Assembly (NCBI GenBank): GCA_964598535.1
Contig: CAZRCI010000012.1
Span: 1 to 64,000 of the forward strand
DNA from: JALHMI01 sp964598535
GTDB taxonomy: Bacteria > Planctomycetota > Planctomycetia > Pirellulales > PALSA-1355
Direction of reading: 5' to 3'
Length of the DNA: 64,000 nt
The notes beneath the pieces were generated by a model. It was not told the origin of the DNA. It did no database searches and saw nothing but the letters and a program-made list of their open reading frames with translations. Every line of letters starts with the position of its first letter. Positions within the stretch are counted from its first letter, which is position 1. Positions 9,097 through 19,908 of this stretch are shown piece after piece. The translations under genes and the position numbers were made by a program.

Positions 9097-9501
9097 TCAG
9101 CGAGTTTCTTGAGCGGGGGCGCTGGGGGCCGCGCGACGCTCCTCGGCGCTGCGCGGAAGATTCGAACCATCCCCAGAGATGGCATCCCAGCTCGAGAACC
9201 GCAAAGCGTTGTCGTCGACGTAGACTTGCGCGTGCGGTTTGCCGAAGTGGATTTCGTCATACTCGATGCCGTGGCGTCGAAGCCAATCGAGGGTGACCGC
9301 CCCTTGCTTGGCGAGCACACGGCCGACGTTTCCCTCGCAGGTCTTCATGTGTCTGGCGGTGGCAATGATCACGTAGTGGCCGGCGGCTTTGAGCTCGCGA
9401 AGTTTCTCCACGGCGCCAGGTACCGGAAGCAGCTCGGCGTAGCTTTGGCCTGGGCCGCGCAACTGGCAGATCACGCCGTCCAGATCGAAACAGATTCTCA
9501 T
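9097..9501 (-). CDS. Small HAD-superfamily phosphatase of capsule-biosynthesis type
   Basis: A 134-residue HAD hydrolase with an intact catalytic set: FDLDGV at residues 5-10 (nucleophile D6, acid/base D8), IIATAR for motif II, and FGKPHAQVYVDDNAL for the lysine and metal-binding aspartates. Similar short HAD proteins occur in capsule loci beside nucleotidyltransferases. The ATG at 9501 overlaps the stop of the preceding gene in an ATGA junction, so translation is probably coupled and the two proteins made in step. It likely removes a phosphate from a sugar or polyol phosphate intermediate. The last 25 residues are Ala/Pro/Arg-rich and probably disordered. Confidence 0.85.
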   Translation of the reverse strand: MRICFDLDGVICQLRGPGQSYAELLPVPGAVEKLRELKAAGHYVIIATARHMKTCEGNVGRVLAKQGAVTLDWLRRHGIEYDEIHFGKPHAQVYVDDNALRFSSWDAISGDGSNLPRSAEERRAAPSAPAQETR

Positions 9502-11264
9502 GATTCTACTTGAGGAGTTGATAACGATGAGGAGCTCGGGGCGTAGACCTCGGCCAGAAGCTGAAGGGCCCGGGCGTACATGGCCATTTGCCGCCGCGGC
9601 GCGTCGTAGTGCAGGGCGGGCATGCTGGCGAACAGCAAGCCGGTGATCAAGGTGATTTCGCGACGGTCGAAGTCGGCGAAGAACACGCGTTCGAAACGCT
9701 GCTTGATCTCGACGTGCTGCGGGCGAGAGCGGATGTTCAAGTGAATCTGCTCGTCGTTGAGGTCCACGTGAAACAGGTCGTTCGTGATGAAGTCGTAGAG
9801 CCCGTACACCGAGTGATACAGTTTGGCGACGTCGTAGCGGGGATCGCCATAGATGCCGGAATCGCCAAAGCTGCCGCGAGGGTCGATGAATTTGCAGACG
9901 CGCGAGCGGAGGTCGTACAGGATGTTGGACAGGCATAGGTCGCCGTGCACGACGCAGCCTTGGCCGTTGAGCGCCAGGCGTTCCACGTCGGCTTGCAGAC
10001 GGTCCCACAGCAGCGGCAAATTGTCGACTTCGCAATCGTTGACCCGGACACGGCCGGCGTGTTTGGTCAAGGCCAGCAGCTCGGGAGGGCCCTGGAGCCG
10101 TTCGAGCCGGGTGCGCGTCTTGGTCAGGTAGACGTCTTTGAGCACGTCGCTCGAGAGCGGCCGCGTGTGGCGCATGAACCCTTGCACGATAATGTCGCGT
10201 AGGTGAACGAAGACGCGTTCCCAGATGCCGGGATTGACGTTTTCGAAGACGAACATTTCGGCGAGTGTCGGGTAGCCGTAAAACTCCAGCGTTACCCAGG
10301 GATCTTGCCAACTGGTCGAGTAGTCGAGGACGCGCGGAAAAAGGACGGCCAGGTCGGGCGGAAGCAGGCGCAGGTAGTTGATTTCGTCGAGGAATTTTTC
10401 GACGTATCGGCTCCGCTTGGTGACGGTGCCCATCACGCTGTCGATCGAGAGTTCGTTGAACTCTCGTTTTTGGAGCAGCGTCCGATGCGAGCTGGCCTGA
10501 CGGTCGGGGTTGCCGCAGTCGAGCCAATCTCCGGCCCGAACGGCGTGGATTGCCCGCTGCCGGTTAACGATTCGCAAAATGTCGGCCAGCTCGGTGCGTT
10601 CGTCGCGCGACTCGTGCTCGCTCACGGCCTCGTCCGAGGCGGCCTGAAGTTCATCGAGCCGCGGAAAGTAGTACACGCCGATCAAGGCTTTGAGAGGACC
10701 GGGCAGGTCGGGCACTTTGTCGCGGAATTCCTTGATACGACCTTGGGCGTCCGTTTCCACCGTGCACCAGCGATAAGAATCATCCACCGGTTCGATGAGG
10801 ACAGCCGCATCGCTTCCGGAGAGCAGGGCCGGATCCGCGAATTGAAAGTGCGTGTCACCGAGGACCACCAAGGCGGCCTTGCCCCGGGCCGCTTGAGCCA
10901 GGTCGTGGACCGTGCGTCCGACGCCGCCGTCGGCCGCGGGAACCATAAATGTGATTTCGCAGTCTTGGCCAAAGGAGCATTCGACGAAATCCTCGACGAA
11001 CATCCCCCGCCGCGAAACCGCGATGATGAATCGCCGGAGGCCCAGCGATCGCAAGTAACTCAGAGTCCAATGGATAACGGGTCGGCCGGCGACCGGAACC
11101 ATGGCAGGGCACGCGATATTCGAGAGCGCGAGCATGCCTTCGGCAACGCGCCCAGCGGCGGGAATGAGCACCACGGTATCCGCGAGCGCCGAATTGTCGG
11201 CATGCCCGTTGTTTTCGGACGATGTGCCCTGATTTGGAAGGTTGTTCTGCTGCGGATTCATCAT
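9498..11264 (-). CDS. Bifunctional sugar-phosphate nucleotidyltransferase / small-molecule kinase
   Basis: A 588-residue fusion. Residues about 28-260 form a nucleotidyltransferase domain with VVLIPAAGRVAEGMLALSNI as the divergent NTP loop and VVLGDTHF (metal Asp near 137). Residues about 280-570 form an aminoglycoside-phosphotransferase/choline-kinase-like domain: the catalytic loop is HGDLCLSNIL (440-449), the metal-binding Asp is in FIDPRG (about 459-464), and GDPRYDVAKL follows. Such an enzyme could both phosphorylate a small precursor and activate it to a nucleotide derivative for capsule decoration. It lies after the Wzx gene and ends in an ATGA overlap with the HAD gene. The substrate cannot be read from sequence. 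Confidence 0.85.
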   Translation of the reverse strand: MMNPQQNNLPNQGTSSENNGHADNSALADTVVLIPAAGRVAEGMLALSNIACPAMVPVAGRPVIHWTLSYLRSLGLRRFIIAVSRRGMFVEDFVECSFGQDCEITFMVPAADGGVGRTVHDLAQAARGKAALVVLGDTHFQFADPALLSGSDAAVLIEPVDDSYRWCTVETDAQGRIKEFRDKVPDLPGPLKALIGVYYFPRLDELQAASDEAVSEHESRDERTELADILRIVNRQRAIHAVRAGDWLDCGNPDRQASSHRTLLQKREFNELSIDSVMGTVTKRSRYVEKFLDEINYLRLLPPDLAVLFPRVLDYSTSWQDPWVTLEFYGYPTLAEMFVFENVNPGIWERVFVHLRDIIVQGFMRHTRPLSSDVLKDVYLTKTRTRLERLQGPPELLALTKHAGRVRVNDCEVDNLPLLWDRLQADVERLALNGQGCVVHGDLCLSNILYDLRSRVCKFIDPRGSFGDSGIYGDPRYDVAKLYHSVYGLYDFITNDLFHVDLNDEQIHLNIRSRPQHVEIKQRFERVFFADFDRREITLITGLLFASMPALHYDAPRRQMAMYARALQLLAEVYAPSSSSLSTPQVES

Positions 11265-11325
11265 GGTGCGAGTAGGGACAGCCAGAGGAGTAGGGCTGCA
11301 AACACGCCGCGGTTATGTTGTGTGT

Positions 11326-12783
11326 TCAGACGCCTCGGAGCTTGGAGAGCAAGTGTTGAACGCGGTTGCGCTCTTCACGCGATCGGAGCAAGATCAGCGT
11401 GCTCAAGAGCGGATAAATCAGGCTGAGCGTCGTGATCAGGGCGATTCGCACCGCGAGAGACTGCCCCTGGGCCGCATAGCCGAGGGCAACCCCGGCCGAT
11501 GCCAGGGCGATGAACCCCCAGATGGTCGTCCAGTCGTAAGCGATCGGAAATCGCTGTTGTGAAAGGATAAAGATCGTAAGGGACATGATCGTCCAAGCGA
11601 GCACGGTGGCCACCGCCGCTCCCAGGGGGCCGAGCGGATTGATCAACAAATAGGACGAGATCGCGATCGTCACGAGCCCCAGGAAGCTGACGAGGGGCAT
11701 TGCGCGCGTCTTGTTCTGAAGCTCGAACCCTGTGCCGGCCATGTAATAGGCGCCCTGCATCGCGGGAATCAGAGTCGTGGCCCAGATCATCGAGGCGGCG
11801 GATTCGTAGGTTGGCGGCATCAGCAGCCGCAGCAGTTCTGGTCCCCAGATGGCCGCGCCAAGCCACAGGTAGGTGATGCCCGCCGAGAAATAGATCATCG
11901 CCGAGCGGAAGAAGGCCTTGGGATCGGGATCTTCCGCATAGATGTGAAATTTGTAGGGTACCCACGACGCTTCGACCGCGTTTACGACCAGGCTGACCGG
12001 CGAGGCGAACTTGGTCGCCATGCCGTAAATGCCGGCGGCTTCGAGCCCAAGCATGTTGCGAACCATGTACAAGCCGAACAATTCGAGCGCGACAATTTGC
12101 AGTTGCGAGGGCACAAACGGTAGGCCGTAGTCGAACATGCGCCGCCAGGTCGTCCAGTCGACGCGAAGCACAAAACGATTGAACGTCAGCAACATGGCCA
12201 CGGTCGAGCCGGCCAACGCCGACACCATGCTGCCAATCACCGTGCCTCGGACGCCTTGATCGAAGCCGATTACCAGCGTCAAGGTGAGGCCCGCATGGAC
12301 AAGCGTTTGAAATATGGAGGCGGCGGCGGCGAGCTTCACTTGGCGCGCCGCTCGCTGCGCCACGAAGAAAACGGTTCCGATTGAATTTGCCAGCCCGGCG
12401 ACCAGCGTGAGCCGCAGGAGCGACGTGGCGTTTTCTTCCCCGATCACACGGACGGAAATAGTCGGCGCGAAGATTTGAGTAAGCGCGAACAGCAGCAGCG
12501 AACTGACGACGACGCTCGCCAAGCCGGTGCTAAGCACGAGTCCCTGATGATGGGGGTCTTTATCCAGGTTGAAGTATCGAAAGATGGCATTCGTCATTCC
12601 CAGGCCCGCGATGGGAATGAACAGCATCCCGACAATGGAGAGCATGAACATCACGCCCAGTTCGGCGGGCGAGAGATACCATCCGAGAAGCGGCACCAGG
12701 ATCAGCCCGACCAGCCGCCTCAAAGAGCCGCTGATGCCATAAATGGCCGAGTCGGATAATAATCCTAGGAGCTTCTTAAACAC
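11326..12783 (-). CDS. Polysaccharide flippase (Wzx-like, MOP/MATE superfamily)
   Basis: A 485-residue membrane protein with about twelve to fourteen hydrophobic helices, typical of the Polysacc_synt/Wzx family that flips undecaprenyl-pyrophosphate-linked repeat units across the inner membrane. The N-terminal LSDSAIYGISGSLRRLVGLILVPLLG matches the amphipathic first helix of this family. The start appears to be GTG at 12783. It lies between the CapD-like dehydratase and the nucleotidyltransferase-kinase gene. With the Wzy-like gene at 5346-6656 it indicates a Wzx/Wzy-dependent assembly route; no ABC-2 exporter genes are seen in the window. Confidence 0.88.
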   Translation of the reverse strand: MFKKLLGLLSDSAIYGISGSLRRLVGLILVPLLGWYLSPAELGVMFMLSIVGMLFIPIAGLGMTNAIFRYFNLDKDPHHQGLVLSTGLASVVVSSLLLFALTQIFAPTISVRVIGEENATSLLRLTLVAGLANSIGTVFFVAQRAARQVKLAAAASIFQTLVHAGLTLTLVIGFDQGVRGTVIGSMVSALAGSTVAMLLTFNRFVLRVDWTTWRRMFDYGLPFVPSQLQIVALELFGLYMVRNMLGLEAAGIYGMATKFASPVSLVVNAVEASWVPYKFHIYAEDPDPKAFFRSAMIYFSAGITYLWLGAAIWGPELLRLLMPPTYESAASMIWATTLIPAMQGAYYMAGTGFELQNKTRAMPLVSFLGLVTIAISSYLLINPLGPLGAAVATVLAWTIMSLTIFILSQQRFPIAYDWTTIWGFIALASAGVALGYAAQGQSLAVRIALITTLSLIYPLLSTLILLRSREERNRVQHLLSKLRGV

Positions 12784-12840
12784 GAGCGATCGAGAGCTGC
12801 AAGATCGGGCAGGCCGTGACGCGGTGACGTGCGAGGGGTT

Positions 12841-14793
<1,953 letters not shown>

Positions 14794-14996
14794 GGGGAAC
14801 AACCCGGGTGTCAGATTTTGAGAAGTGAATTCAAACGCGAAATGGGTGAAGTCCCGTTATGGGACTCCGGGCGCAGCATAACCACCGCGCGTCGGGCAAG
14901 CAAACGTTGGCCACCCAATGGTGGCGGAATTCTCAGCTAGCATTCGCAGATAGACCGATTGGGAAGTTTGTACGAGCGTGTATATGCGCGGTTTGT

Positions 14997-15554
14997 TCAT
15001 AGGGGTTCGACCTGGAAGTCTTCCAGCAGGACGCTAGCGCCCTGGCCGAGGAATTCGACGGCGACGACGAGCCAGTCTTTGCCCCGCCGTTGCACGACGC
15101 GCCCTTCGAGCCCCGCCATTGGACCGCTACGGACGCGCACGCCGCGGCCGGGCTCGAGACGCGCTTCGATCGTGAGCGGCACGTTGCTCGCAATGAGCCG
15201 GCGTATCTGATTGAGATCGTGGACGAGCTTCTGAGGATCCGCCACATCGATGCAGCGCGAGACGCAGTTGGTGGTGAGGGCTCGCTGCCGCTCGTCGTTG
15301 TCTCCGTGCACAAAGACGTAACTGGCAAAGAGCGGTACGAAGCTTTCTCGGGCGCGCCCACCTGGTGAGCGCGTTCGCTTCGCTACGATCGGGGCATAGA
15401 AAGAAATGTTTAACGCGCGCAAACGACGCATCAATTCTTTTTCGCGTCGAGCGAGCGTATAGAGGGCCCACCATTGCGCGCCCGAGCCGCTCTCCGACGG
15501 ATTGTCGAGCAGGCCGGGTGGGTAGATGTCAGGCTCGCTGGGCAGGATTGGCAT
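14997..15554 (-). CDS. Specialised NusG paralogue (RfaH/UpxY-like antiterminator)
   Basis: A 185-residue NusG-family protein: an NGN domain (AQWWALYTLARREKELMRRL, about residues 26-125) and a C-terminal KOW module (EPGRGVRVRSGPMAGLEGRV, about 133-185). It is the first gene of the polysaccharide operon, where RfaH, UpxY and LoaP paralogues also sit; it is expected to ride RNA polymerase and suppress termination along this roughly 15-kb transcription unit. The housekeeping nusG would be elsewhere. A 200-base gap to the next gene and a GC hairpin upstream at 15670-15693 are possible targets. No classic JUMPstart/ops sequence was recognised. Confidence 0.85.
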   Translation of the reverse strand: MPILPSEPDIYPPGLLDNPSESGSGAQWWALYTLARREKELMRRLRALNISFYAPIVAKRTRSPGGRARESFVPLFASYVFVHGDNDERQRALTTNCVSRCIDVADPQKLVHDLNQIRRLIASNVPLTIEARLEPGRGVRVRSGPMAGLEGRVVQRRGKDWLVVAVEFLGQGASVLLEDFQVEPL

Positions 15555-16151
15555 TGAGAAAAATGTAACGCGTTAGAAACTTCAAGCCGCGCGGATGTGC
15601 AACACGAGTTACGCGCGCACTCCGTTCCCTTGGGTGACGACGCACCTTGCAAAAAACGGCTTTTACAAACCCCAACGGAGAGGTCCGTTGGGGTGGTCCC
15701 CGGCGACCTGAAAGGTGCCTCTCCCCGGTGGGGGGCCGTCACGCGCAAACCATTATTTCAGCTTATCAAACCGGCTGCCGCTGGTCTGCCCGCTGGGACG
15801 GAATTTTGGATTTGCCAAATCCCCGTCGCGGCTCCAAAACGGCGTCCTTTGACGAGGATATTTGCAAACCCGGTGCCTAACATCGTTCCGGCCCGCCGAA
15901 GGGCAAGCGGTAGCGAATATAGGGGCTGGACGGGGGGCCTGAAGCCGCTGGATGCGCGTATGCTTGTCATGCAGCATGGAGCGTGTCGTGAAAACGCCTC
16001 GGCGCAGTTTCCTTTTTACCTCACTCGGGCCGCCCAAAAGGGAGCGGCCCCTCCGGGGTTTTGAACTGTTGAGCGGCCCTCGGTGGTCTGGTCAGACGCT
16101 GGCCCTCGCGGGGCGCCATACCTATGATTAAGGGTTTCGCGGCATCCAAAA
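15555..16151. other. Divergent intergenic region between the polysaccharide operon and uvrA
   Basis: About 600 bases without a convincing gene. It should hold the promoters for the minus-strand polysaccharide operon and plus-strand uvrA. It contains a perfect 10-bp stem at 15670-15693, and smaller CCCC-N3-GGGG-type inverted repeats near 15713 and 16051. A TATGAT hexamer at 16123-16128 could be a -10 for uvrA, but no good -35 is seen. Short open frames here have no recognisable similarity. Confidence 0.6.
15650..15693 (-). terminator. Leader hairpin upstream of the RfaH-like gene (possible attenuator)
   Basis: Perfect inverted repeat at 15670-15693: arms CCCCAACGGA and TCCGTTGGGG with a 4-base loop. 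Read on the minus strand it is followed by TTTG and, 14 bases on, a run of six T at 15656-15651. It lies about 115 bases before the start of the NusG-like gene. It could be an intrinsic terminator or attenuator in the operon leader; the interrupted T tract makes this uncertain. Confidence 0.4.
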
Positions 16152-19028
16152 GTGAGGTCACGCTTGGCAAGTCGATCGATTTCGCTGCGCGGAGTCGCGG
16201 TTCACAACTTGAAGCACATTGATCTCGACATCCCCCATCGCAAGCTGGTGGTTTTGTGCGGGCTGAGCGGGAGCGGTAAGACGAGCCTGGCGCTTGATAC
16301 GCTGTATGCCGAGGGGCAACGGCGATACATCGACAGCTTTTCGGCCTATACGCGACAATTCCTCGAACGGCTGGAGAAGCCGGCGGCGGAGCGCATTGAC
16401 GGCATTCCGCCCGCCGTGGCCGTGACTCACAAGAACACGACTCGCTCGAGTCGCTCGACAATTGGCACCGCGACCGAGACCAGCGACTATCTGCGACTTT
16501 TGTTCGCAAAAATCGGCCAGGTGCATTGTCTAAATTGCGGCGAGCCCGTGCGCCAGCATACTCCCCAATCGGTTGCGGACACGCTTGCTGGGCTGCCGGC
16601 GGGAACGCGTTTTCTGGTCGCGTTCGCCGCCGAGAGGAACGGCTCGACAAGAAGCTTGTGGCCGGCGCTACAAGAAGAGGGATTTGTTCGGGCAATCCTC
16701 GGCGATCGGATTGTGAATCTGGTCGAGGAGCCGTGGGCCGAAGTGTACGACCAAGCCGGAAGTGTATGGGTTGTCGTGGACCGGCTGACGGCTGGCGCCG
16801 TGCAGACGAACAGGCTGCACGATTCGTTGGAGACGGCCTTTGTCAAAGGCAAGGGAAGCGTCATCGTTTTCGTCGATGCGCGGCAGGGCGAGACACCATT
16901 GGCGGGCGGCGTGCCTTGCGAGGTGGATGCGGCGCCATGGATTCAGTATGTATTTTCGACGAACCTGCGTTGCGAAGCATGCGCCATCGATTATCCGCCG
17001 CAGGAGCCACGGCTGTATAGCTTCAACAGCCCGTTGGGCGCGTGTCCAACGTGCGAAGGCTTTGGCAATGTCATCGATATCGACCTGGATCTGGTCGTGC
17101 CTGATCGGCAAAAGACGCTTGCCGAGGGGGCCGTGGCGCCGTGGAACACGCCGGCTTACGCCCATGAGCTGGTGGAGCTGACGGCGCTGTCGAAGGACTA
17201 TGAGTTGCGCATGGATGTGCCGTATGCGGAGCTTTCGGAACGCGAGCGGCAACTCGTGCTGGATGGTGTTCCGGAACGAGAGTTCGGCGGCTTGAAGGGT
17301 TTTTTCAGTTGGCTCGAACGTCGCAAGTACAAAATGCACTTGCGGGTGTTCTTGAGCCGATGGCGCACATATCACCCCTGCCCCGACTGCCACGGGACGC
17401 GGCTGCGACCGGTGGCGCTTGCTGCGCGGATTGCCGGTCGGAGCATCGCCGAGGTGTCGATGATGAAGATCGAGGATGCGTTGACGCTCTTTCGCATGCT
17501 AGAGCTGTCTGACGGTCAACGTCAGATTGCCCGCGTGATGCTCGAACAGACCGAGGCTCGGCTGAGGTACCTGGTCGATGTCGGGTTGGGATACCTGACG
17601 CTCGATCGTACGCTTCGCACGCTGAGTGGCGGTGAAGCACAGCGCGTAGCACTGACCGGAACGTTGGGATCGAACCTGGTCAACATGCTGTATGTGCTCG
17701 ATGAGCCTTCCGTGGGGTTGCATCCACGCGATGTCGATCGGTTGAGCGAAGCGATTGTTTCGCTACGTGACCGCGGGAACACGGTCGTTGTGGTCGAGCA
17801 TGAAGAATCGCTCATTCGCGTGGCCGACCAGTTGGTCGAGATTGGCCCCGCGGCAGGCGAGCGCGGCGGCGAGGTGGTGTTTCAAGGCACGTTGGACGAA
17901 ATGCTGGAAAGCCCGCGAAGCCTGACGGGAGATTACCTTTCGGGCCGCAGGGGCGCAACGTCGGCATCGGATCGCCGCGTGCCTAATCATGGTTGGATTC
18001 GGCTGGCCGGCGCCCGGGGCAACAACCTGCAGAACGTGACCGTCGAGTTTCCACTCAACGTGCTGTGCGTCGTCTCCGGCGTCAGTGGCGCGGGAAAGAG
18101 CACGTTGATTCAGGACACACTCTATCCGGCGCTTTGTCGGCGGATGCGCAAAGAGGCTCCCAAGCCATGCGACTTTGACGACGTATTTGGGGATGGTCAG
18201 CTCGACGACGTGATTCTCGTGGATCAAAGCCCGATCGGGCGCTCGCCGCGTTCGAATCCGGTGACGTACATCAAGGCGTTTGACGAGATCCGCAGTGTGT
18301 TCGCGGATACGATCGAAGCCCGCACGCGGAATTTCGATGCTTCGCACTTCAGTTTCAACGTTGACGGTGGGCGTTGTTCGGCCTGTCAGGGGGACGGGCA
18401 GATTGCGATTGATATGCAGTTCTTGGCCGATGTTTACATGCGCTGCGGACAATGCGGCGGCCGGCGCTATCGCAAGGAGATTCTCGACGTGAAGTATCGC
18501 GGCCGCGATATTTCGGAAGTGCTCGAGATGACCGTTCGCGAGGCATTCACGTTCTTTCGCGGCCAGGTAAAAGTCCAGGCTCGGCTGAAGCGGTTGATCG
18601 ATGTGGGCCTCGAGTATCTGCGGCTCGGCCAACCGGCCAACACGCTCTCGGGTGGCGAAGCCCAGCGGCTGAAGCTGGCGGCCTATATGACGGCCACGCG
18701 GCGCGGCCGATCGCTGTTCCTGCTCGACGAGCCCACGACCGGGCTGCATTTTCAGGACGTTCAGCAATTGCTCGACTGCTTCGAGGCCTTGCTCAACGTG
18801 GGGCATTCTCTGATCGTGGTGGAGCATAACCTGCAACTCATGAAGGCCGCGGACTATATCATCGACCTTGGCCCCGGCGCGGCGGATCAAGGCGGGCGCA
18901 TCGTCGCCCAGGGCACTCCTGAGCAATTGGCCCGCGTGAAAGAATCAGCCACCGGCCAGTTTTTGGCCTTAGCGTTCGCTGCGGAGCGTAAAGCGGCCCG
19001 GCAACCGGCGGCAAGCGAGAAAGCATGA
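16152..19028 (+). CDS. uvrA: UvrA-like excinuclease ABC subunit A
   Basis: A 958-residue UvrA with two ABC ATPase modules. The first Walker A is GLSGSGKT (37-44) and the second GVSGAGKST; both modules carry LSGGEAQR signatures and LDEP Walker B motifs. Cysteine pairs occur as CLNC, CEAC...CPTC, CPDC and CSAC...CGQC, covering the expected zinc modules, and the UvrB-binding insertion (about 130-250) is present, so it looks like a full-length UvrA rather than a short UvrA2. It recognises bulky DNA lesions and loads UvrB. The start is GTG at 16152, with TTG at 16164 as an alternative. Its stop overlaps the start of the next gene (ATGA). Confidence 0.92.
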   Translation: MRSRLASRSISLRGVAVHNLKHIDLDIPHRKLVVLCGLSGSGKTSLALDTLYAEGQRRYIDSFSAYTRQFLERLEKPAAERIDGIPPAVAVTHKNTTRSSRSTIGTATETSDYLRLLFAKIGQVHCLNCGEPVRQHTPQSVADTLAGLPAGTRFLVAFAAERNGSTRSLWPALQEEGFVRAILGDRIVNLVEEPWAEVYDQAGSVWVVVDRLTAGAVQTNRLHDSLETAFVKGKGSVIVFVDARQGETPLAGGVPCEVDAAPWIQYVFSTNLRCEACAIDYPPQEPRLYSFNSPLGACPTCEGFGNVIDIDLDLVVPDRQKTLAEGAVAPWNTPAYAHELVELTALSKDYELRMDVPYAELSERERQLVLDGVPEREFGGLKGFFSWLERRKYKMHLRVFLSRWRTYHPCPDCHGTRLRPVALAARIAGRSIAEVSMMKIEDALTLFRMLELSDGQRQIARVMLEQTEARLRYLVDVGLGYLTLDRTLRTLSGGEAQRVALTGTLGSNLVNMLYVLDEPSVGLHPRDVDRLSEAIVSLRDRGNTVVVVEHEESLIRVADQLVEIGPAAGERGGEVVFQGTLDEMLESPRSLTGDYLSGRRGATSASDRRVPNHGWIRLAGARGNNLQNVTVEFPLNVLCVVSGVSGAGKSTLIQDTLYPALCRRMRKEAPKPCDFDDVFGDGQLDDVILVDQSPIGRSPRSNPVTYIKAFDEIRSVFADTIEARTRNFDASHFSFNVDGGRCSACQGDGQIAIDMQFLADVYMRCGQCGGRRYRKEILDVKYRGRDISEVLEMTVREAFTFFRGQVKVQARLKRLIDVGLEYLRLGQPANTLSGGEAQRLKLAAYMTATRRGRSLFLLDEPTTGLHFQDVQQLLDCFEALLNVGHSLIVVEHNLQLMKAADYIIDLGPGAADQGGRIVAQGTPEQLARVKESATGQFLALAFAAERKAARQPAASEKA

Positions 19029-19906
19029 ACGACAACAGCGACGATGCATTGCAGGACGAACGGCTGGAGATTTTTTCGGGAGCTCTCAATCCGGCGGTCG
19101 GTCGGGTGTACGCCCGCTGGGGGCGTGTTGAACAGGACGGAGTGACGCTCCGCGGGACGCTGACGGGTCCGGATTGCGAATACGCGACGACTTTGCCCGC
19201 GACCGCGCGCTTTGTCGATCGTGGGCCCGATGGCCCGCCACTTGCCGAGGCCATCGTGCCGGAGCCGTCGTTCTGGACCCCGGAGATGCCACACGTTTAT
19301 CAGGCCGACGTCGAGTTGCAGCACGACGGCAAAACATTGGCGCGGGCGACGCGAACCGTTGGTCTTCGGCCCTTGGGCGTAGCGGGGAATCGGTTGCGAT
19401 TGGACGGCAAGAATTGGGTGTTGCGGGGTGTCGCAATGGATGAGCCTGCCCCGGTGGAGTTGGGTGCCTGGCATGAGACGAACACGGTTTTGGTCGTGCG
19501 GTGTCCCAGCAATGCGATCTGCGAGGCGGCTAGTCGTGTGGGCGTATTGATTCTGGCGGAGCTCGATGACGCGGACATGCTCGTGATTCGCCGTCTGAGC
19601 CGCTGGCCGGCGGTGGGTATCGTTGCCCTACCTGCCGGAGCGTCGGTGGATCCCAAGGCGGTCGCCCACAATATGCAGCTCGCGGAGAGAATGGATAACA
19701 ATGGGGGGCGGCAGCCCTCGGCCTGGGCAGACCTTGTCATCTGTGAAATTCGCGAGAGAGAGGCTTGGAATCCGCCCCCAACAGAATTGCCGGTGGTCGC
19801 TTCGCGGAGGCAACAGATAGCCACTATTCGTGACGGCCGCGCGGCATGCGATCGTTTGCAGGCGGAACTGTCCGCACAGGGATTGCTTGCCGGCTATATT
19901 TGTTAA
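19025..19906 (+). CDS. GH2-like truncated protein of unknown function
   Basis: A 293-residue protein starting in an ATGA overlap with the uvrA stop, so probably translationally coupled to it. Residues 40-115 resemble the Ig-like sandwich of glycoside hydrolase family 2 (FWTPEMPHVYQADVEL at 83-98, then LRPLG), and LRLDGKNWVLRGV (124-136) resembles the entry to the GH2 barrel (LNGKPVLLRGV type). After this the barrel is shortened to about 150 residues and no catalytic glutamate pair in the GH2 setting is seen. It is probably not an active glycosidase. It has no signal peptide, which also argues against a secreted hydrolase. The function is unknown. Confidence 0.7.
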   Translation: MNDNSDDALQDERLEIFSGALNPAVGRVYARWGRVEQDGVTLRGTLTGPDCEYATTLPATARFVDRGPDGPPLAEAIVPEPSFWTPEMPHVYQADVELQHDGKTLARATRTVGLRPLGVAGNRLRLDGKNWVLRGVAMDEPAPVELGAWHETNTVLVVRCPSNAICEAASRVGVLILAELDDADMLVIRRLSRWPAVGIVALPAGASVDPKAVAHNMQLAERMDNNGGRQPSAWADLVICEIREREAWNPPPTELPVVASRRQQIATIRDGRAACDRLQAELSAQGLLAGYIC

Positions 19907-19908
19907 GT

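Noticed and set aside
15555..15700. JUMPstart/ops element upstream of the RfaH-like gene
   Set aside because: No GGCGGTAG-like core was found in the leader; only a hairpin is seen.
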